Source of the DNA: Syntrophomonadaceae bacterium
GTDB lineage: Bacteria > Bacillota > Dethiobacteria > DTU022
Assembly: GCA_007126465.1 (NCBI GenBank)
Contig: SLBE01000048.1
Coordinates: 1-20,619 of the forward strand
Reading direction: 5' to 3'
Length of the DNA: 20,619 nucleotides
Numbering within the stretch: position 1 is the stretch's first letter; every line of letters starts with the position of its first letter. The position numbers and the translations under genes are program-made. The notes beneath the pieces were generated by a model. That model did no database searches. It was not told where the DNA came from and saw only the letters and a program-made list of their open reading frames with translations. Below are positions 1 through 8,061 of the stretch, one piece after another.

Positions 1-775
1 TCTCCTGGCCTTTTTTAGTATTAACAGTCAGCTTAAAACCGTCTTCTTCCTTTTCTATCAGTTCAATCGGGGAATTCATCATAATCTCCAGCCCACTCTT
101 GCGCATGTACGTTGAAAGGCGGCGAACCATTTCGAGGTCATTTTTGCGCAGGAACCTTTCGCTGCGATGAACAATTCTTACCTTAACACCCAGGCCCATA
201 AAAATAGAGGCCATTTCCAGGGCAATTACCCCGCCGCCAATTACAGCCATAGTTTCCGGCAGCTGTTCAAGAGCCAGCGCTTCCTTGGAAGTAATGATAT
301 CGGGGTGATCAATACCCGGTGTGGGAGGATATACTTCATCACTACCGGTCGCTAAAATAACATTTTCTGCATCAAGTTTTATTTCATCACCATTTGGTTC
401 CTTAATACTGACCTGCTTTGCACTCAGGGCCCTGGCATCACCATAAAAAACGTCAACCTTTTTATTTTCCATCAGTTCACTAATATGATCTACCAGCTCT
501 TTAACCACTTCCTGCTTTTTCTTCTGCAGCTGTGGATAATTAAACTCCATCTCTTTAATGTTAAAGCCAAACTGATCCGCTGTCTTAAGACGACGGTTCA
601 TGGCAGCACCGTGAGTCAGAACCTTGGTTGGTATACACCCGTGGTTCAGGCAAACACCACCTAAGGTATCCTTTTCAACCACTGCAGTTTTTAAGCCCAG
701 TGAACCTGCCCTCAACGCAGCAAGGTATCCACCGGGTCCTCCGCCAATAATAACTACCTGATATTTTTCACTCAC
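1..775 (-). CDS. lpdA: Dihydrolipoamide dehydrogenase (L-protein/E3), C-terminus beyond window
   Basis: This FAD enzyme reoxidises the dihydrolipoyl arm of GcvH (or of 2-oxoacid dehydrogenases) with NAD+. About 258 residues are visible and the frame is open to the window edge, so the gene is partial at its 3' end. The N-terminal FAD-binding motif GGGPGG is at residues 11-16. The redox-active disulfide motif GGVCLNHGCIPTK has cysteines at about 42 and 47. The second Rossmann motif GGGVIALE follows about 135 residues later. The family is normally about 460 residues, so slightly more than half is present. An ATG at 781 lies only 2 bases from the ribosome site AAGGAG, whereas the in-frame GTG at 775 has an 8-base spacing and is preferred. 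The gene begins 25 bases after the lipM stop and is the last visible gene of the lipoylation operon. Identification is firm; which complex it serves is inferred from the neighbours. Confidence 0.93.
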   Translation of the reverse strand, partial: MSEKYQVVIIGGGPGGYLAALRAGSLGLKTAVVEKDTLGGVCLNHGCIPTKVLTHGAAMNRRLKTADQFGFNIKEMEFNYPQLQKKKQEVVKELVDHISELMENKKVDVFYGDARALSAKQVSIKEPNGDEIKLDAENVILATGSDEVYPPTPGIDHPDIITSKEALALEQLPETMAVIGGGVIALEMASIFMGLGVKVRIVHRSERFLRKNDLEMVRRLSTYMRKSGLEIMMNSPIELIEKEEDGFKLTVNTKKGQE

Positions 776-800
776 TGGCATCACTCCTTATAAATATCTT

Positions 801-1550
801 TTACAACTTCCCTTCATGACTGGTAAAGACAGCCGGTATGACCATCGAAAAAGCTTTTACCAGGGCCCGGGTCATCAGGTTATAGCTGATATCATAGCCA
901 AGATCTTCTAATCCGGCAGCTTTTTCGTCAAGCTCTACTTGCTTTTTCATCTCAGCCTCGCGATAATCCTTCTTTAATAATTTACCATAAAGCTCTCCCT
1001 GCAATTTGTAAATTATTGCCCCATGCTGCAAAACTATACCATCACGGCGCAGCTGGGCACTACCGACCACTTTTTTACCTTCCACCTGTATTTCATAAGC
1101 AGATGGAGTATCAAAACATGAGCCCGGTGCAAGCCCTCCCTGGCCCTTTATTTCGGGGGTGAGGGAGGCTGTTATATTAAGGAGGTTAAATGCCGTTACT
1201 ATGCCCCTGCTGATCGCCCGGTAAGCATCCATTACCCCGCCATTATTAATAAAAGGGTGGACTTCAGGCACTATAATGCTATAAGTCAGTTCATGATCAT
1301 GTAAAACTGCCCGCCCCCCTGTTGGCCGGCGTACTACATCAATTCCCGCTTCCCTGCAGGCTTTCAGATCAACAACTTCTTCCTGATCTTGAAAGTAGCC
1401 AAGTGAAACAGCAGGAGGTGACCAGCGGTATAAACGCAGAATTGGAGGACTGTCTCCCCGGGAAACATCGCCCATCAATTCCAAGTCTTTTTCCATGTTC
1501 TCTCTTCCCGTCAAAGGGGGATCAAGAATCAGGCGCCACTGGTAGCGCAA
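801..1550 (-). CDS. lipM: LipM-type octanoyltransferase (lipoate-protein ligase A fold)
   Basis: This 249-residue protein has the LplA/LipM fold. It likely transfers octanoate from octanoyl-ACP to the lipoyl-domain lysine of GcvH, the first step of lipoyl assembly. Residues 75-90 hold the family motif RRPTGGRAVLHDHELT. A CFDTPSAYE motif at 145-153 supplies Cys145, which matches the catalytic cysteine of LipM octanoyltransferases. Plain lipoate ligases lack this cysteine, which is why LipM is favoured over LplA. The conserved lysine region GKKVVGSAQ is at 158-166. The start is a TTG at 1550, 9 bases after a strong AGGAGG; the ATG inside that leader runs at once into TAA. It lies 32 bases downstream of the second radical SAM gene. 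A salvage ligase role is less likely but not excluded. Confidence 0.85.
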   Translation of the reverse strand: MRYQWRLILDPPLTGRENMEKDLELMGDVSRGDSPPILRLYRWSPPAVSLGYFQDQEEVVDLKACREAGIDVVRRPTGGRAVLHDHELTYSIIVPEVHPFINNGGVMDAYRAISRGIVTAFNLLNITASLTPEIKGQGGLAPGSCFDTPSAYEIQVEGKKVVGSAQLRRDGIVLQHGAIIYKLQGELYGKLLKKDYREAEMKKQVELDEKAAGLEDLGYDISYNLMTRALVKAFSMVIPAVFTSHEGKL

Positions 1551-1582
1551 TTATGGCATCCTCCTAAAAAAAATATAACCGC

Positions 1583-2551
1583 TTATTGCCCTGCTTTTAG
1601 TTTTAGCGATTCCAAAAGCTGCAGCACAGCTTGATCAGTTTCTTCTCTGCTTAAAGCACGGTGATAATTGTAGATAGCTTTACCGGGTCGCTCATTATAA
1701 TATGGCCGGTTACACCCGGAGCAACCGCTGGTTTGAAATGCTGTGCCGTCAGAAAGGATATCTTTCAATGCCTGTTCCTCCAGGCCAAATGACACCAGAC
1801 GTTCATTATCAAATTCAAAGCAACTAAAGTCTGCTTTTCCCTGCTTTAACAGGTAGCAGCCTGCCTGGATGCGGCGATAAGAATCAACCGGAGGAGGCTG
1901 CAGGTTTTCCATGCCAGTACCTTTCAGCGGCACAAAAGCAAAGAGGGCAATGGTGACATTAGCTTTTAAAAGCATGTCAACCATCTTCAAAGCTTCAAGT
2001 TCCGTTTCGCCCAGCCCGCAAATCAAATGAGTGCTCATCCTTCCTGGCAGCCTTTCTGCACATTTAAATAGAAGTTCCAGGCGATCTTTTTGAAAACCAC
2101 CCTTAATATCTTCAAAGGCAGAAGGGTTAATTACATCAATCGATACGCTGATTCTGTCTACACCTGCATCAATAAGTGCTGCTGCCTCTTTATCATTTCC
2201 GATCCAAGCTGAAAGTGACACGGGGAGATCGCTTACCTTTTTCAGGTTTTTCATAATATCAAGCAAGGGCTCTATCCCTTCCCTGTGCCTGACCGATTGC
2301 AGGCATATCCTTTTCAGTCCTTTACTTTCGGCTTTAGACAGAGCTGCTTCCACTTCATCCCAGGCATATTCAGGCCAGCTGATCCGCCCAAGGCGCTTTA
2401 AAGTTTCGTTATCGTCATTACCCTGGGGACAAAATGAGCATTTCATCCGGCAGCTTTTACCGGACAGCAGGTAAGCCGTAGTCGGGTAAGCGTCCATTCG
2501 GTTGGTGGATAGCCCTAGCAGGGCAGCAGTTCCAGCTGACAGGCGAATCAT
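1583..2551 (-). CDS. Radical SAM protein, second component of a LipS1/LipS2-type lipoyl synthase pair (inferred)
   Basis: This 322-residue radical SAM protein has a CxxxCxxC cluster motif (CRMKCSFC, Cys34/38/41) near its N-terminus. A second cysteine pair, CSGC (277/280), precedes the RPYYNERP segment near the C-terminus and could bind an auxiliary iron-sulfur cluster. It is biotin-synthase-like but sits in a lipoylation operon, not with biotin genes. In Thermococcus two such proteins together replace LipA and insert the two sulfurs into octanoyl-protein; the pair here is inferred to do the same on octanoyl-GcvH. I cannot say which gene is LipS1 and which is LipS2. The start is ATG 2551, which overlaps the upstream stop as ATGA and has GAGGAG 11 bases upstream. 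A longer reading from GTG 2563 would place the start inside that ribosome site. Confidence 0.72.
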   Translation of the reverse strand: MIRLSAGTAALLGLSTNRMDAYPTTAYLLSGKSCRMKCSFCPQGNDDNETLKRLGRISWPEYAWDEVEAALSKAESKGLKRICLQSVRHREGIEPLLDIMKNLKKVSDLPVSLSAWIGNDKEAAALIDAGVDRISVSIDVINPSAFEDIKGGFQKDRLELLFKCAERLPGRMSTHLICGLGETELEALKMVDMLLKANVTIALFAFVPLKGTGMENLQPPPVDSYRRIQAGCYLLKQGKADFSCFEFDNERLVSFGLEEQALKDILSDGTAFQTSGCSGCNRPYYNERPGKAIYNYHRALSREETDQAVLQLLESLKLKAGQ

Positions 2552-3423
2552 AAAGAACAACACTCCTCGGAAATTGATACTTCCAGCCCCAGCGTTTCAG
2601 CTTTAAGACGGGCAGCCGGTGCGGGCAGGACTATTTTGTTAAAACCTGCCCTGAGAGCATAAGTATCTACTGCTTCCCGGTATCGTCCACTCGGGCGCAT
2701 ACAACCAAGGTAAAGCGGTGTCCGGGGAAACATCAGCCTTGCCGTAGCCATAAACCTGGCTACTTCATCCGCGGGTGGTGTTTCGCAAGCTTCAAAAGTG
2801 GTCCCTTCAGTCGGTCGAAAAATAATCATGCTAATTGCTTCAACCGCTTCTTGCTGTAAATATTTCAGGGTTTCATATTCTCCCCTGACAACTCCGCCAT
2901 TTAAACCGACACAAATATGGGGTATCACACTAACATACTTTTGCAGGTGCCGGTATGAAACAAGATAATCTTCAACCGTAGCCGACAAACCATAAACCCT
3001 GTTAATAGTTTCATTATCACCTATAAAATCGAAGGAAACAACTGTAGCTATTTGTGCCAGACGCCTGGCTTCTTCTTCAGTTACCAGCCCGGTGTGCAGG
3101 TTAAGAGGACCGCGAGCTGCCAGCTCCTCAAGTTCCGTCCATTTCTCGAAGAGTGGCACTTTGCCCAGGGAATCAGATCCTCCGGAAACCAGGTAGCTCT
3201 TTACCCGGCCTTTTTTACTGGCAAGCGCTGTTTCCAGTGTTGCCATTTTCTGCAAGTATGCACCGTTGCAATGTGCACAGTTTAAAGCACAGCTGCTACC
3301 GGTTACCGAAACTGACATAGTCCGGTTTGGAGCAGAAAATTCAATCTTGTCAGGGAAAAAAAGCTTTCTTGTTTCCCAGGCCTGTTCCAGTAATTTTTCA
3401 ATATCTTGACCAATTTTTTGCAT
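2548..3423 (-). CDS. Radical SAM protein, first component of a LipS1/LipS2-type lipoyl synthase pair (inferred)
   Basis: This 291-residue radical SAM protein has CALNCAHC (Cys45/49/52) after a short helical N-terminus. The C-terminal part contains MRPSGRYREAVD, reminiscent of the biotin synthase homologue family (COG1856-like), and ends in the cysteine pair EECCSL. It is translationally coupled to the next radical SAM gene through an ATGA overlap, so the two products are probably made in equal amounts and may form one enzyme. The start is ATG 3423, placed 5 bases after GGAGG. The upstream ATG at 3456 lacks a ribosome site and lies at the predicted transcription start of a TATAAT promoter, so it is rejected. 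The lipoyl synthase role comes from the lipM, lpdA and gcv neighbours plus the known archaeal pair. A different sulfur-insertion reaction remains possible. Confidence 0.72.
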   Translation of the reverse strand: MQKIGQDIEKLLEQAWETRKLFFPDKIEFSAPNRTMSVSVTGSSCALNCAHCNGAYLQKMATLETALASKKGRVKSYLVSGGSDSLGKVPLFEKWTELEELAARGPLNLHTGLVTEEEARRLAQIATVVSFDFIGDNETINRVYGLSATVEDYLVSYRHLQKYVSVIPHICVGLNGGVVRGEYETLKYLQQEAVEAISMIIFRPTEGTTFEACETPPADEVARFMATARLMFPRTPLYLGCMRPSGRYREAVDTYALRAGFNKIVLPAPAARLKAETLGLEVSISEECCSL

Positions 3424-3461
3424 TGCGCCCTCCGTCATAATTAACTCAAGGACCATTATCT

Positions 3462-3467
3462 ATTATA
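3462..3467 (-). promoter_or_regulatory. -10 box of the lipoylation operon
   Basis: A perfect TATAAT on the minus strand lies about 40 bases upstream of the chosen start of the first radical SAM gene. No good -35 hexamer is present at 16-18 bases, so the promoter may be weak or need an activator. It implies that the operon can be transcribed independently of the gcv operon. Confidence 0.45.
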
Positions 3468-3541
3468 TTACACTTAAACATCTTTACCTGCATCTTTTAC
3501 GACAATAATTAAAAACGTATTTGCTATTTTTTGCTCTACTG

Positions 3542-3569
3542 CTGAACCCTGAGCCCTGAACTCTGAATC
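3542..3569. repeat. Four tandem degenerate 7-bp repeats (CTGARYY)
   Basis: Four consecutive heptamers, CTGAACC, CTGAGCC, CTGAACT and CTGAATC, followed by a further CTG, lie between the gcv and lipoylation operons. They are imperfect, head to tail and non-coding. Confidence 0.6.
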
Positions 3570-3590
3570 CTGCTTTGACAGAATAAATCA

Positions 3591-3628
3591 GGGGAAGCAG
3601 GAAAGAAATACTCTTTCCCTGCCGCCCC
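3591..3628 (-). terminator. Hairpin downstream of gcvPB, probable terminator
   Basis: On the minus strand, GCAGGGAAAGA pairs with TCTTTCCTGC (one bulged G, 5-base loop), and outer GGGG/CCCC pairs extend the stem. The tract after it (TGATTTATTCT) is only moderately T-rich, so termination may be partial and allow read-through into the lipoylation genes. Confidence 0.5.
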
Positions 3629-3657
3629 CACACTATAACACCCTTTTTATCTAAATC

Positions 3658-5121
3658 TTACTCTTTATCTTTTTGCCAGATTAAAACAGGGTTGCGCACT
3701 GCCCTAACTTCATCCAGGCGTCCGACTACCGTATTATACGGTCCGTGGGCAACTTTTTCGGCATCCTCGTCAATATCTTTGGCAATCTGCTCCATGGTTG
3801 CAGCAAAAGCGTCGAGAGTTTCTTTAGCTTCTGTATCATTCGGTTCAATCATAAGAGCTTCATCCACAATTAGCGGGAAGTAGACGGTTGGCGGATGGAA
3901 ATTGCGATCGAGCAGCGCCTTGGCTATATCGCCTGCACCGGCACCTTTTTTCTTTTCCGGCTTGGCCGAAACTATAAATTCGTGTTTGCAAATCCGATCA
4001 TAAGGCACATAGTAGGTCTTCTTAAGCAAGCTCATCAGGTAGTTAGCATTAATTACTGCATCGGTTGAGGCCTCTTTCAAGCCCTCTGCACCCATCATCC
4101 GCATATAAGTGTAAGCTTTAATCGCTACGCCAAAGTTACCGTAAAAGGAATGCATCTTCCCTATGGTCTCAGGCACATCATAGTCGAGGTAGAACCGGTC
4201 TTCTTCTTTACTAACCAGCGGTACAGGCAGGAAAGGTATAAGCCTTTCCTTTACACCAACCGGACCGCTGCCGGGTCCTCCACCACCGTGCGGTGTGGAA
4301 AGGGTCTTATGAATGTTTAAGTGAACCACATCAAAACCCATATCTCCGGGGCGAGTATAACCCATAATTGCATTGAGGTTGGCTCCATCATAGTAGAGAA
4401 GTCCTCCTACCTCATGAACAGCTTTAGCCATGGGAATGATTTCTTCCTCAAAGAGGCCTAAAGTGCTTGGGTTAGTCAACATCAGGGCAGCTGTTGTCTC
4501 GTCCACTGCTTCTTTCAGGGCATCTAAATCAACCAGGCCGCGATCATCACAGGGAATCTGAACAACTTCATAGCCGGCCATACTGACCGTAGCAGGGTTG
4601 GTTCCATGCGCGGAAAGGGGAATAAGAACCTTGTTACGATTGTGATCCCCCCGGCTGCGGTGGTAAGCCTGGATCACCATTAAACCGGTTAGTTCACCAT
4701 GCGCTCCAGCGGCGGGCTGCATGGTAAAGCGATCCATAGCCGTTAATTCTTTTAATCCCTGCTCAAAGTTATAGAGCAGTTCAAGAGCGCCCTGGGTTGT
4801 TTCTTCGGGCTGGCAGGGATGCATAAAAGCAAATCCGGGCAGGACTGCCACTTCTTCGTTAATCTTCGGGTTGTACTTCATGGTACATGAGCCCAGTGGA
4901 TAAAACCCGGTATCAACCCCAAAGTTCCGGGTTGACAGTTCGGTGTAGTGGCGAACAACTCCTACTTCAGACAGCTCAGGCAATTCAAGGGGTTCACTAC
5001 GCTGCGCCTTTCTAGGCAGCAATTCATCCAAAGACTTTTCGGGAACATCATTGGAAGGCAGAGAATATCCCCGGCGCCCGGGCCGACTCATCTCGAATAA
5101 AAGGGCTTTTGATTTTCTCAT
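3658..5121 (-). CDS. gcvPB: Glycine dehydrogenase (decarboxylating) subunit 2, P-protein
   Basis: This 487-residue PLP subunit of the split P-protein works with GcvPA to decarboxylate glycine and load the aminomethyl group on lipoyl-GcvH. The PLP-binding lysine lies in NIHKTLSTPHGGGGPGSGP (about Lys272), and the glycine-rich loop after it is typical. The GSCTMKYNPK segment near residue 78 is also characteristic of this subunit. The start is ATG 5121, which overlaps the gcvPA stop as ATGA with GGAGGG 6 bases upstream; the ATG at 5127 touches the ribosome site and is less likely. It is the last gene of the gcv operon. The full expected length is present with no damaged motif. Confidence 0.96.
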   Translation of the reverse strand: MRKSKALLFEMSRPGRRGYSLPSNDVPEKSLDELLPRKAQRSEPLELPELSEVGVVRHYTELSTRNFGVDTGFYPLGSCTMKYNPKINEEVAVLPGFAFMHPCQPEETTQGALELLYNFEQGLKELTAMDRFTMQPAAGAHGELTGLMVIQAYHRSRGDHNRNKVLIPLSAHGTNPATVSMAGYEVVQIPCDDRGLVDLDALKEAVDETTAALMLTNPSTLGLFEEEIIPMAKAVHEVGGLLYYDGANLNAIMGYTRPGDMGFDVVHLNIHKTLSTPHGGGGPGSGPVGVKERLIPFLPVPLVSKEEDRFYLDYDVPETIGKMHSFYGNFGVAIKAYTYMRMMGAEGLKEASTDAVINANYLMSLLKKTYYVPYDRICKHEFIVSAKPEKKKGAGAGDIAKALLDRNFHPPTVYFPLIVDEALMIEPNDTEAKETLDAFAATMEQIAKDIDEDAEKVAHGPYNTVVGRLDEVRAVRNPVLIWQKDKE

Positions 5122-6467
5122 TTCCATCCCTCCAATTCCCGGACCAGGGTATCAATTTCTTCCTTGGTCCTCTTTTCAGTTACAGCAAAGAGCATCGCGT
5201 TTTTTAACTCCGGGTAAAATGGAGCCAGATCGACTCCACCTAAAATATTCTTTTCCAGCAGCTTCTTGTTCAGCTCTGCGGGATCCCCGGGAACTGTCAC
5301 GGTAAACTCTTTAAATGTACTGCCGGCATACACATCGTCGTAGCCTTTCAGGGCTGTAATACTTTCACGGGCATACGCCGCTTTCTGTAAGCACTGTTCG
5401 GCCACTTCCCGCATACCCTGCGGACCCATTGCCGCCATGTAAACAGCAGCGCCAAGGGCGACCAGAGCTTCATTGGAACAGATATTGGAAGGCGCTTTTT
5501 CACGCCTGATATGCTGTTCCCTGGTCTGCAGGGTTAACACGTAGCCGCGATTGCCTTCACTGTCAACAGTTTCACCGGCTATCCGACCGGGCATTTGCCG
5601 GACAAACTTGCTTTTTGCCGCCATAATCCCGAGCAGCGGTCCACCAAACGATGCCGGCACACCAAGTCCCTGGCCTTCACCGACTACTATATCAGCACCA
5701 TATTCAGAAGGAGCCTGGAGCAGGGGCAGAGAAAGCGGATCGGCTGAAACAAGCAGTACCGCTTTGTGACCGTGCACCATGTCGGCAATTCCTTCCATAT
5801 CCTCAACCAGGCCAAAGAAGTTTGGCTGCTGAAGAATAACAGTGGCAATATCGTCACCCATCTTGTTTTCCAGTTCCGAACGATCAGTATAACCGTCTTT
5901 AATCGGGATCTCTTCAACTTCAAGGCCACGGCTGTTAAAGTAGTTATCCAGGACTGCCCTGTATAAAGGGCTGACTGAACGGGAAACCAGGACTTTAGAA
6001 CGACGGGTCGCGCCGCAGCCCATCACAGCTCCTTCCGCAACAGCTGTACCGCCATCATACATTGAAGCATTGGCAACTTCCATTCCAGTCAACTGGCAGA
6101 TCATGGTCTGGTATTCAAAAATAGCCTGCAGCACTCCCTGGCTGATTTCTGGTTGATAGGGAGTGTAAGATGTGTAAAATTCGCTTCTTCCCGTGATATG
6201 TTTTATCACGGCCGGTATAAAGTGATCATAAACCCCGGCACCCATGAAGGAAACGCAATTGTTAAAATGCTTATTCTTAGAAGCAAGCTCGTTCAGGTGC
6301 TTGAAGGCCTCATACTCAGACAGTGGCGAAGGCAGTTCAAGCTCACGCTGCAAGCGTACTTCCCTGGGGATATCACTGAAAAGGTCTTCAACTGAACTGA
6401 CTCCAATTTCAGCAAGCATTTCACGCCGATCTTCATCGGTGAGGGGAAGGTAATGTTTACCACCCAT
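5118..6467 (-). CDS. gcvPA: Glycine dehydrogenase (decarboxylating) subunit 1, P-protein
   Basis: This 449-residue subunit is homologous to the N-terminal half of single-chain P-proteins and forms the glycine decarboxylase with GcvPB. The N-terminus (YLPLTDEDRREMLAEIG, then DLFSDIP) and the segment SFMGAGVYDHFIPAVIKHI are typical of GcvPA. So are SMYDGGTAVAEG and the C-terminal block with REQHIRREKAPSNICSNEAL. It starts 3 bases after the gcvH stop. The best ribosome site (GGAGGATG) is about 14 bases upstream, inside the end of gcvH, so translation is probably coupled to gcvH. It overlaps gcvPB by 4 bases (ATGA). Confidence 0.96.
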   Translation of the reverse strand: MGGKHYLPLTDEDRREMLAEIGVSSVEDLFSDIPREVRLQRELELPSPLSEYEAFKHLNELASKNKHFNNCVSFMGAGVYDHFIPAVIKHITGRSEFYTSYTPYQPEISQGVLQAIFEYQTMICQLTGMEVANASMYDGGTAVAEGAVMGCGATRRSKVLVSRSVSPLYRAVLDNYFNSRGLEVEEIPIKDGYTDRSELENKMGDDIATVILQQPNFFGLVEDMEGIADMVHGHKAVLLVSADPLSLPLLQAPSEYGADIVVGEGQGLGVPASFGGPLLGIMAAKSKFVRQMPGRIAGETVDSEGNRGYVLTLQTREQHIRREKAPSNICSNEALVALGAAVYMAAMGPQGMREVAEQCLQKAAYARESITALKGYDDVYAGSTFKEFTVTVPGDPAELNKKLLEKNILGGVDLAPFYPELKNAMLFAVTEKRTKEEIDTLVRELEGWK

Positions 6468-6470
6468 AGG

Positions 6471-6869
6471 TTACTTTTCATCCTCCTCCACGACAAATTT
6501 TTCATAAGCTGGCTTGTCCATCAGCTCATCCATCTGGCTTTCATTTTTAAGCTCCATCTTATAAACCCAACCTTCACCGTAAGGATCAGAGTTAATAACC
6601 TCAGGCTGGTCCAACAGGGCTTCATTTACTTCGGTAATTGTTCCATCTGCGGGAGCATATAGATCTGCTACAGCCTTAACAGACTCGATTACTGCTGAAC
6701 CTTTGCCAGCTTCAACTTCTGTCCCTACATCCGGTAGCTCGACAAAAACAATTTCACCAAGCTTATCCTGCGCGTAATCACTCAGACCTACAACAGCTTC
6801 ATTTCCTTCCTGACGTGCCCATTCATGTTTCTTGGTGTACTTAACACCATCAATAATGTTATAACCCAT
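6471..6869 (-). CDS. gcvH: Glycine cleavage system H protein (lipoyl carrier)
   Basis: This 132-residue protein carries the lipoyl arm that shuttles the aminomethyl group between the P-, T- and L-proteins. The lipoylated lysine is Lys65 in ESVKAVADLYAP. The N-terminal block KYTKKHEWAR and the segment VGLSDYAQDKLGEIVFVELP are classic for H-proteins. The length matches the family. The start ATG overlaps the gcvT stop by one base (TAATG), with AGGAGG upstream inside the end of gcvT. It is the likely substrate of the octanoyltransferase and the radical SAM pair encoded downstream. The C-terminal tail is acidic (VVEEDEK). Confidence 0.97.
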   Translation of the reverse strand: MGYNIIDGVKYTKKHEWARQEGNEAVVGLSDYAQDKLGEIVFVELPDVGTEVEAGKGSAVIESVKAVADLYAPADGTITEVNEALLDQPEVINSDPYGEGWVYKMELKNESQMDELMDKPAYEKFVVEEDEK

Positions 6870-7972
6870 TACTTTTTCCTCCTATAAAATGGCAGTTTTG
6901 TGATTTTGGCCCGGTAAGAACGGGTCCTAATCATTAACTCAACTTCTTCGGCCTGATCGGCAAATTCAGGATCCAGAAAAGCCATGGCAATAAACTTATC
7001 CAGGGTCGGCGAAAAAGAACCGCTGCTAACCCAGCCAATTTCCTGACCGCCCGACTTAACCGGATACCCTTCACGCGGCACGCCGCGCTCCAACATTTCG
7101 AGGCCATAAAGCATTCTATCCATACCATCTGCCTTTTGCTTCTTCAGGGCTGCCTGGCCGTTAAATTCAACCTCTTTATCCAGGGCCACGAAACGATCCA
7201 GCCGGGCCTGGAGAGGAGTTAGCTCCTTGCTTAACTCATGGCCGTATAAAGGCATTGAAGCTTCCAGTCGTAAAACATCCCTTGAACCCAATCCGGCAGG
7301 ATTCAGCTCATACTTCTGACCCGCTTCCCAGACGGCATCCCACAGCTTTGAAGCTCCATCATTCTTGCAGTAAACTTCAAACCCATCTTCACCGGTATAG
7401 CCGGTCCGGGAAACAATACAATCAACGCCGGCTACATTAACCGAAGGCAGAAAATGATAGTTTTTCATTTCACCCAACGGTGTATCAGTCAGCTGCTGCA
7501 GGATTGCTTCGCTGTTTGGCCCCTGCAATGCAACCTGGGCATACTCGGGTGACAGGTTTTGCAGCTTTACATCGCCAAATACATTCTCCTGAAACCAGGC
7601 ATAGTCTTTGTCGGTATTTGCTGCATTTACTACCAGGAAGAAATTGTCTCCACTTATCCTGTAGATCAAGATATCATCGACTACTCCGCCATCGGGGTAA
7701 CAGACCGGGCTGTACATAATTGCATTGTCCTTTAATCGTGAAATGTCGTTTACCAGGATTTTCTGCAAAAATGTTTCAGCATCCTTACCTTCGACGCTCA
7801 CTTCTCCCATGTGTGAGACATCGAATATGGTGGCTCTTTTACGAGTGTCGTGAACCTCCTCAACCAGTCCCCTTGAGTACTGGACAGGAAGGAACCATCC
7901 GCTGTAATCAACAATTTTCCCTTCCAGTGCAACATGTTTTTCGTAGAATGGTGTTTTCTTTGCTTCACTCAT
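6869..7972 (-). CDS. gcvT: Aminomethyltransferase, glycine cleavage T protein
   Basis: This 367-residue, full-length T-protein transfers the methylene group from aminomethyl-lipoyl-GcvH to tetrahydrofolate and releases ammonia. Visible family features are FDVSHMGE at 50-57, the catalytic-aspartate region PDGGVVDD at 93-100, the folate-site segment SRTGYTGEDGFEVY and RLEASMPLYGHEL. The ATG at 7972 has an ideal AAAGGAGG ribosome site 8-9 bases upstream. It is the first gene of the operon, and the leader before it holds a tandem glycine riboswitch, so expression should follow glycine levels. Confidence 0.97.
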   Translation of the reverse strand: MSEAKKTPFYEKHVALEGKIVDYSGWFLPVQYSRGLVEEVHDTRKRATIFDVSHMGEVSVEGKDAETFLQKILVNDISRLKDNAIMYSPVCYPDGGVVDDILIYRISGDNFFLVVNAANTDKDYAWFQENVFGDVKLQNLSPEYAQVALQGPNSEAILQQLTDTPLGEMKNYHFLPSVNVAGVDCIVSRTGYTGEDGFEVYCKNDGASKLWDAVWEAGQKYELNPAGLGSRDVLRLEASMPLYGHELSKELTPLQARLDRFVALDKEVEFNGQAALKKQKADGMDRMLYGLEMLERGVPREGYPVKSGGQEIGWVSSGSFSPTLDKFIAMAFLDPEFADQAEEVELMIRTRSYRAKITKLPFYRRKK

Positions 7973-8023
7973 CAGCTTACCATCCTCCTTTCTTAAAAAG
8001 TTTTTTTCTTATACAGTAAATAG

Positions 8024-8061
8024 AAAAGGACAGAGAAAGCCCTGCGGCTTTAGCTCTGTCC
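8024..8061 (-). terminator. Intrinsic terminator of the glycine riboswitch expression platform
   Basis: On the minus strand GGACAGAG pairs with CTCTGTCC, and the inner AAAGCC pairs with GGCTTT around a GCAG loop with a CT bulge. TTTT follows. The first arm is also the 3' strand of the second aptamer's closing stem (GGACAGAG). Glycine binding should therefore sequester it and prevent termination. Confidence 0.82.

Noticed and set aside
801..1550. Reading the ligase-fold protein as LplA for lipoate salvage
   Set aside because: The CFDTPSAYE cysteine and the neighbouring lipoyl-synthase-like genes favour LipM octanoyl transfer, though salvage is not excluded.
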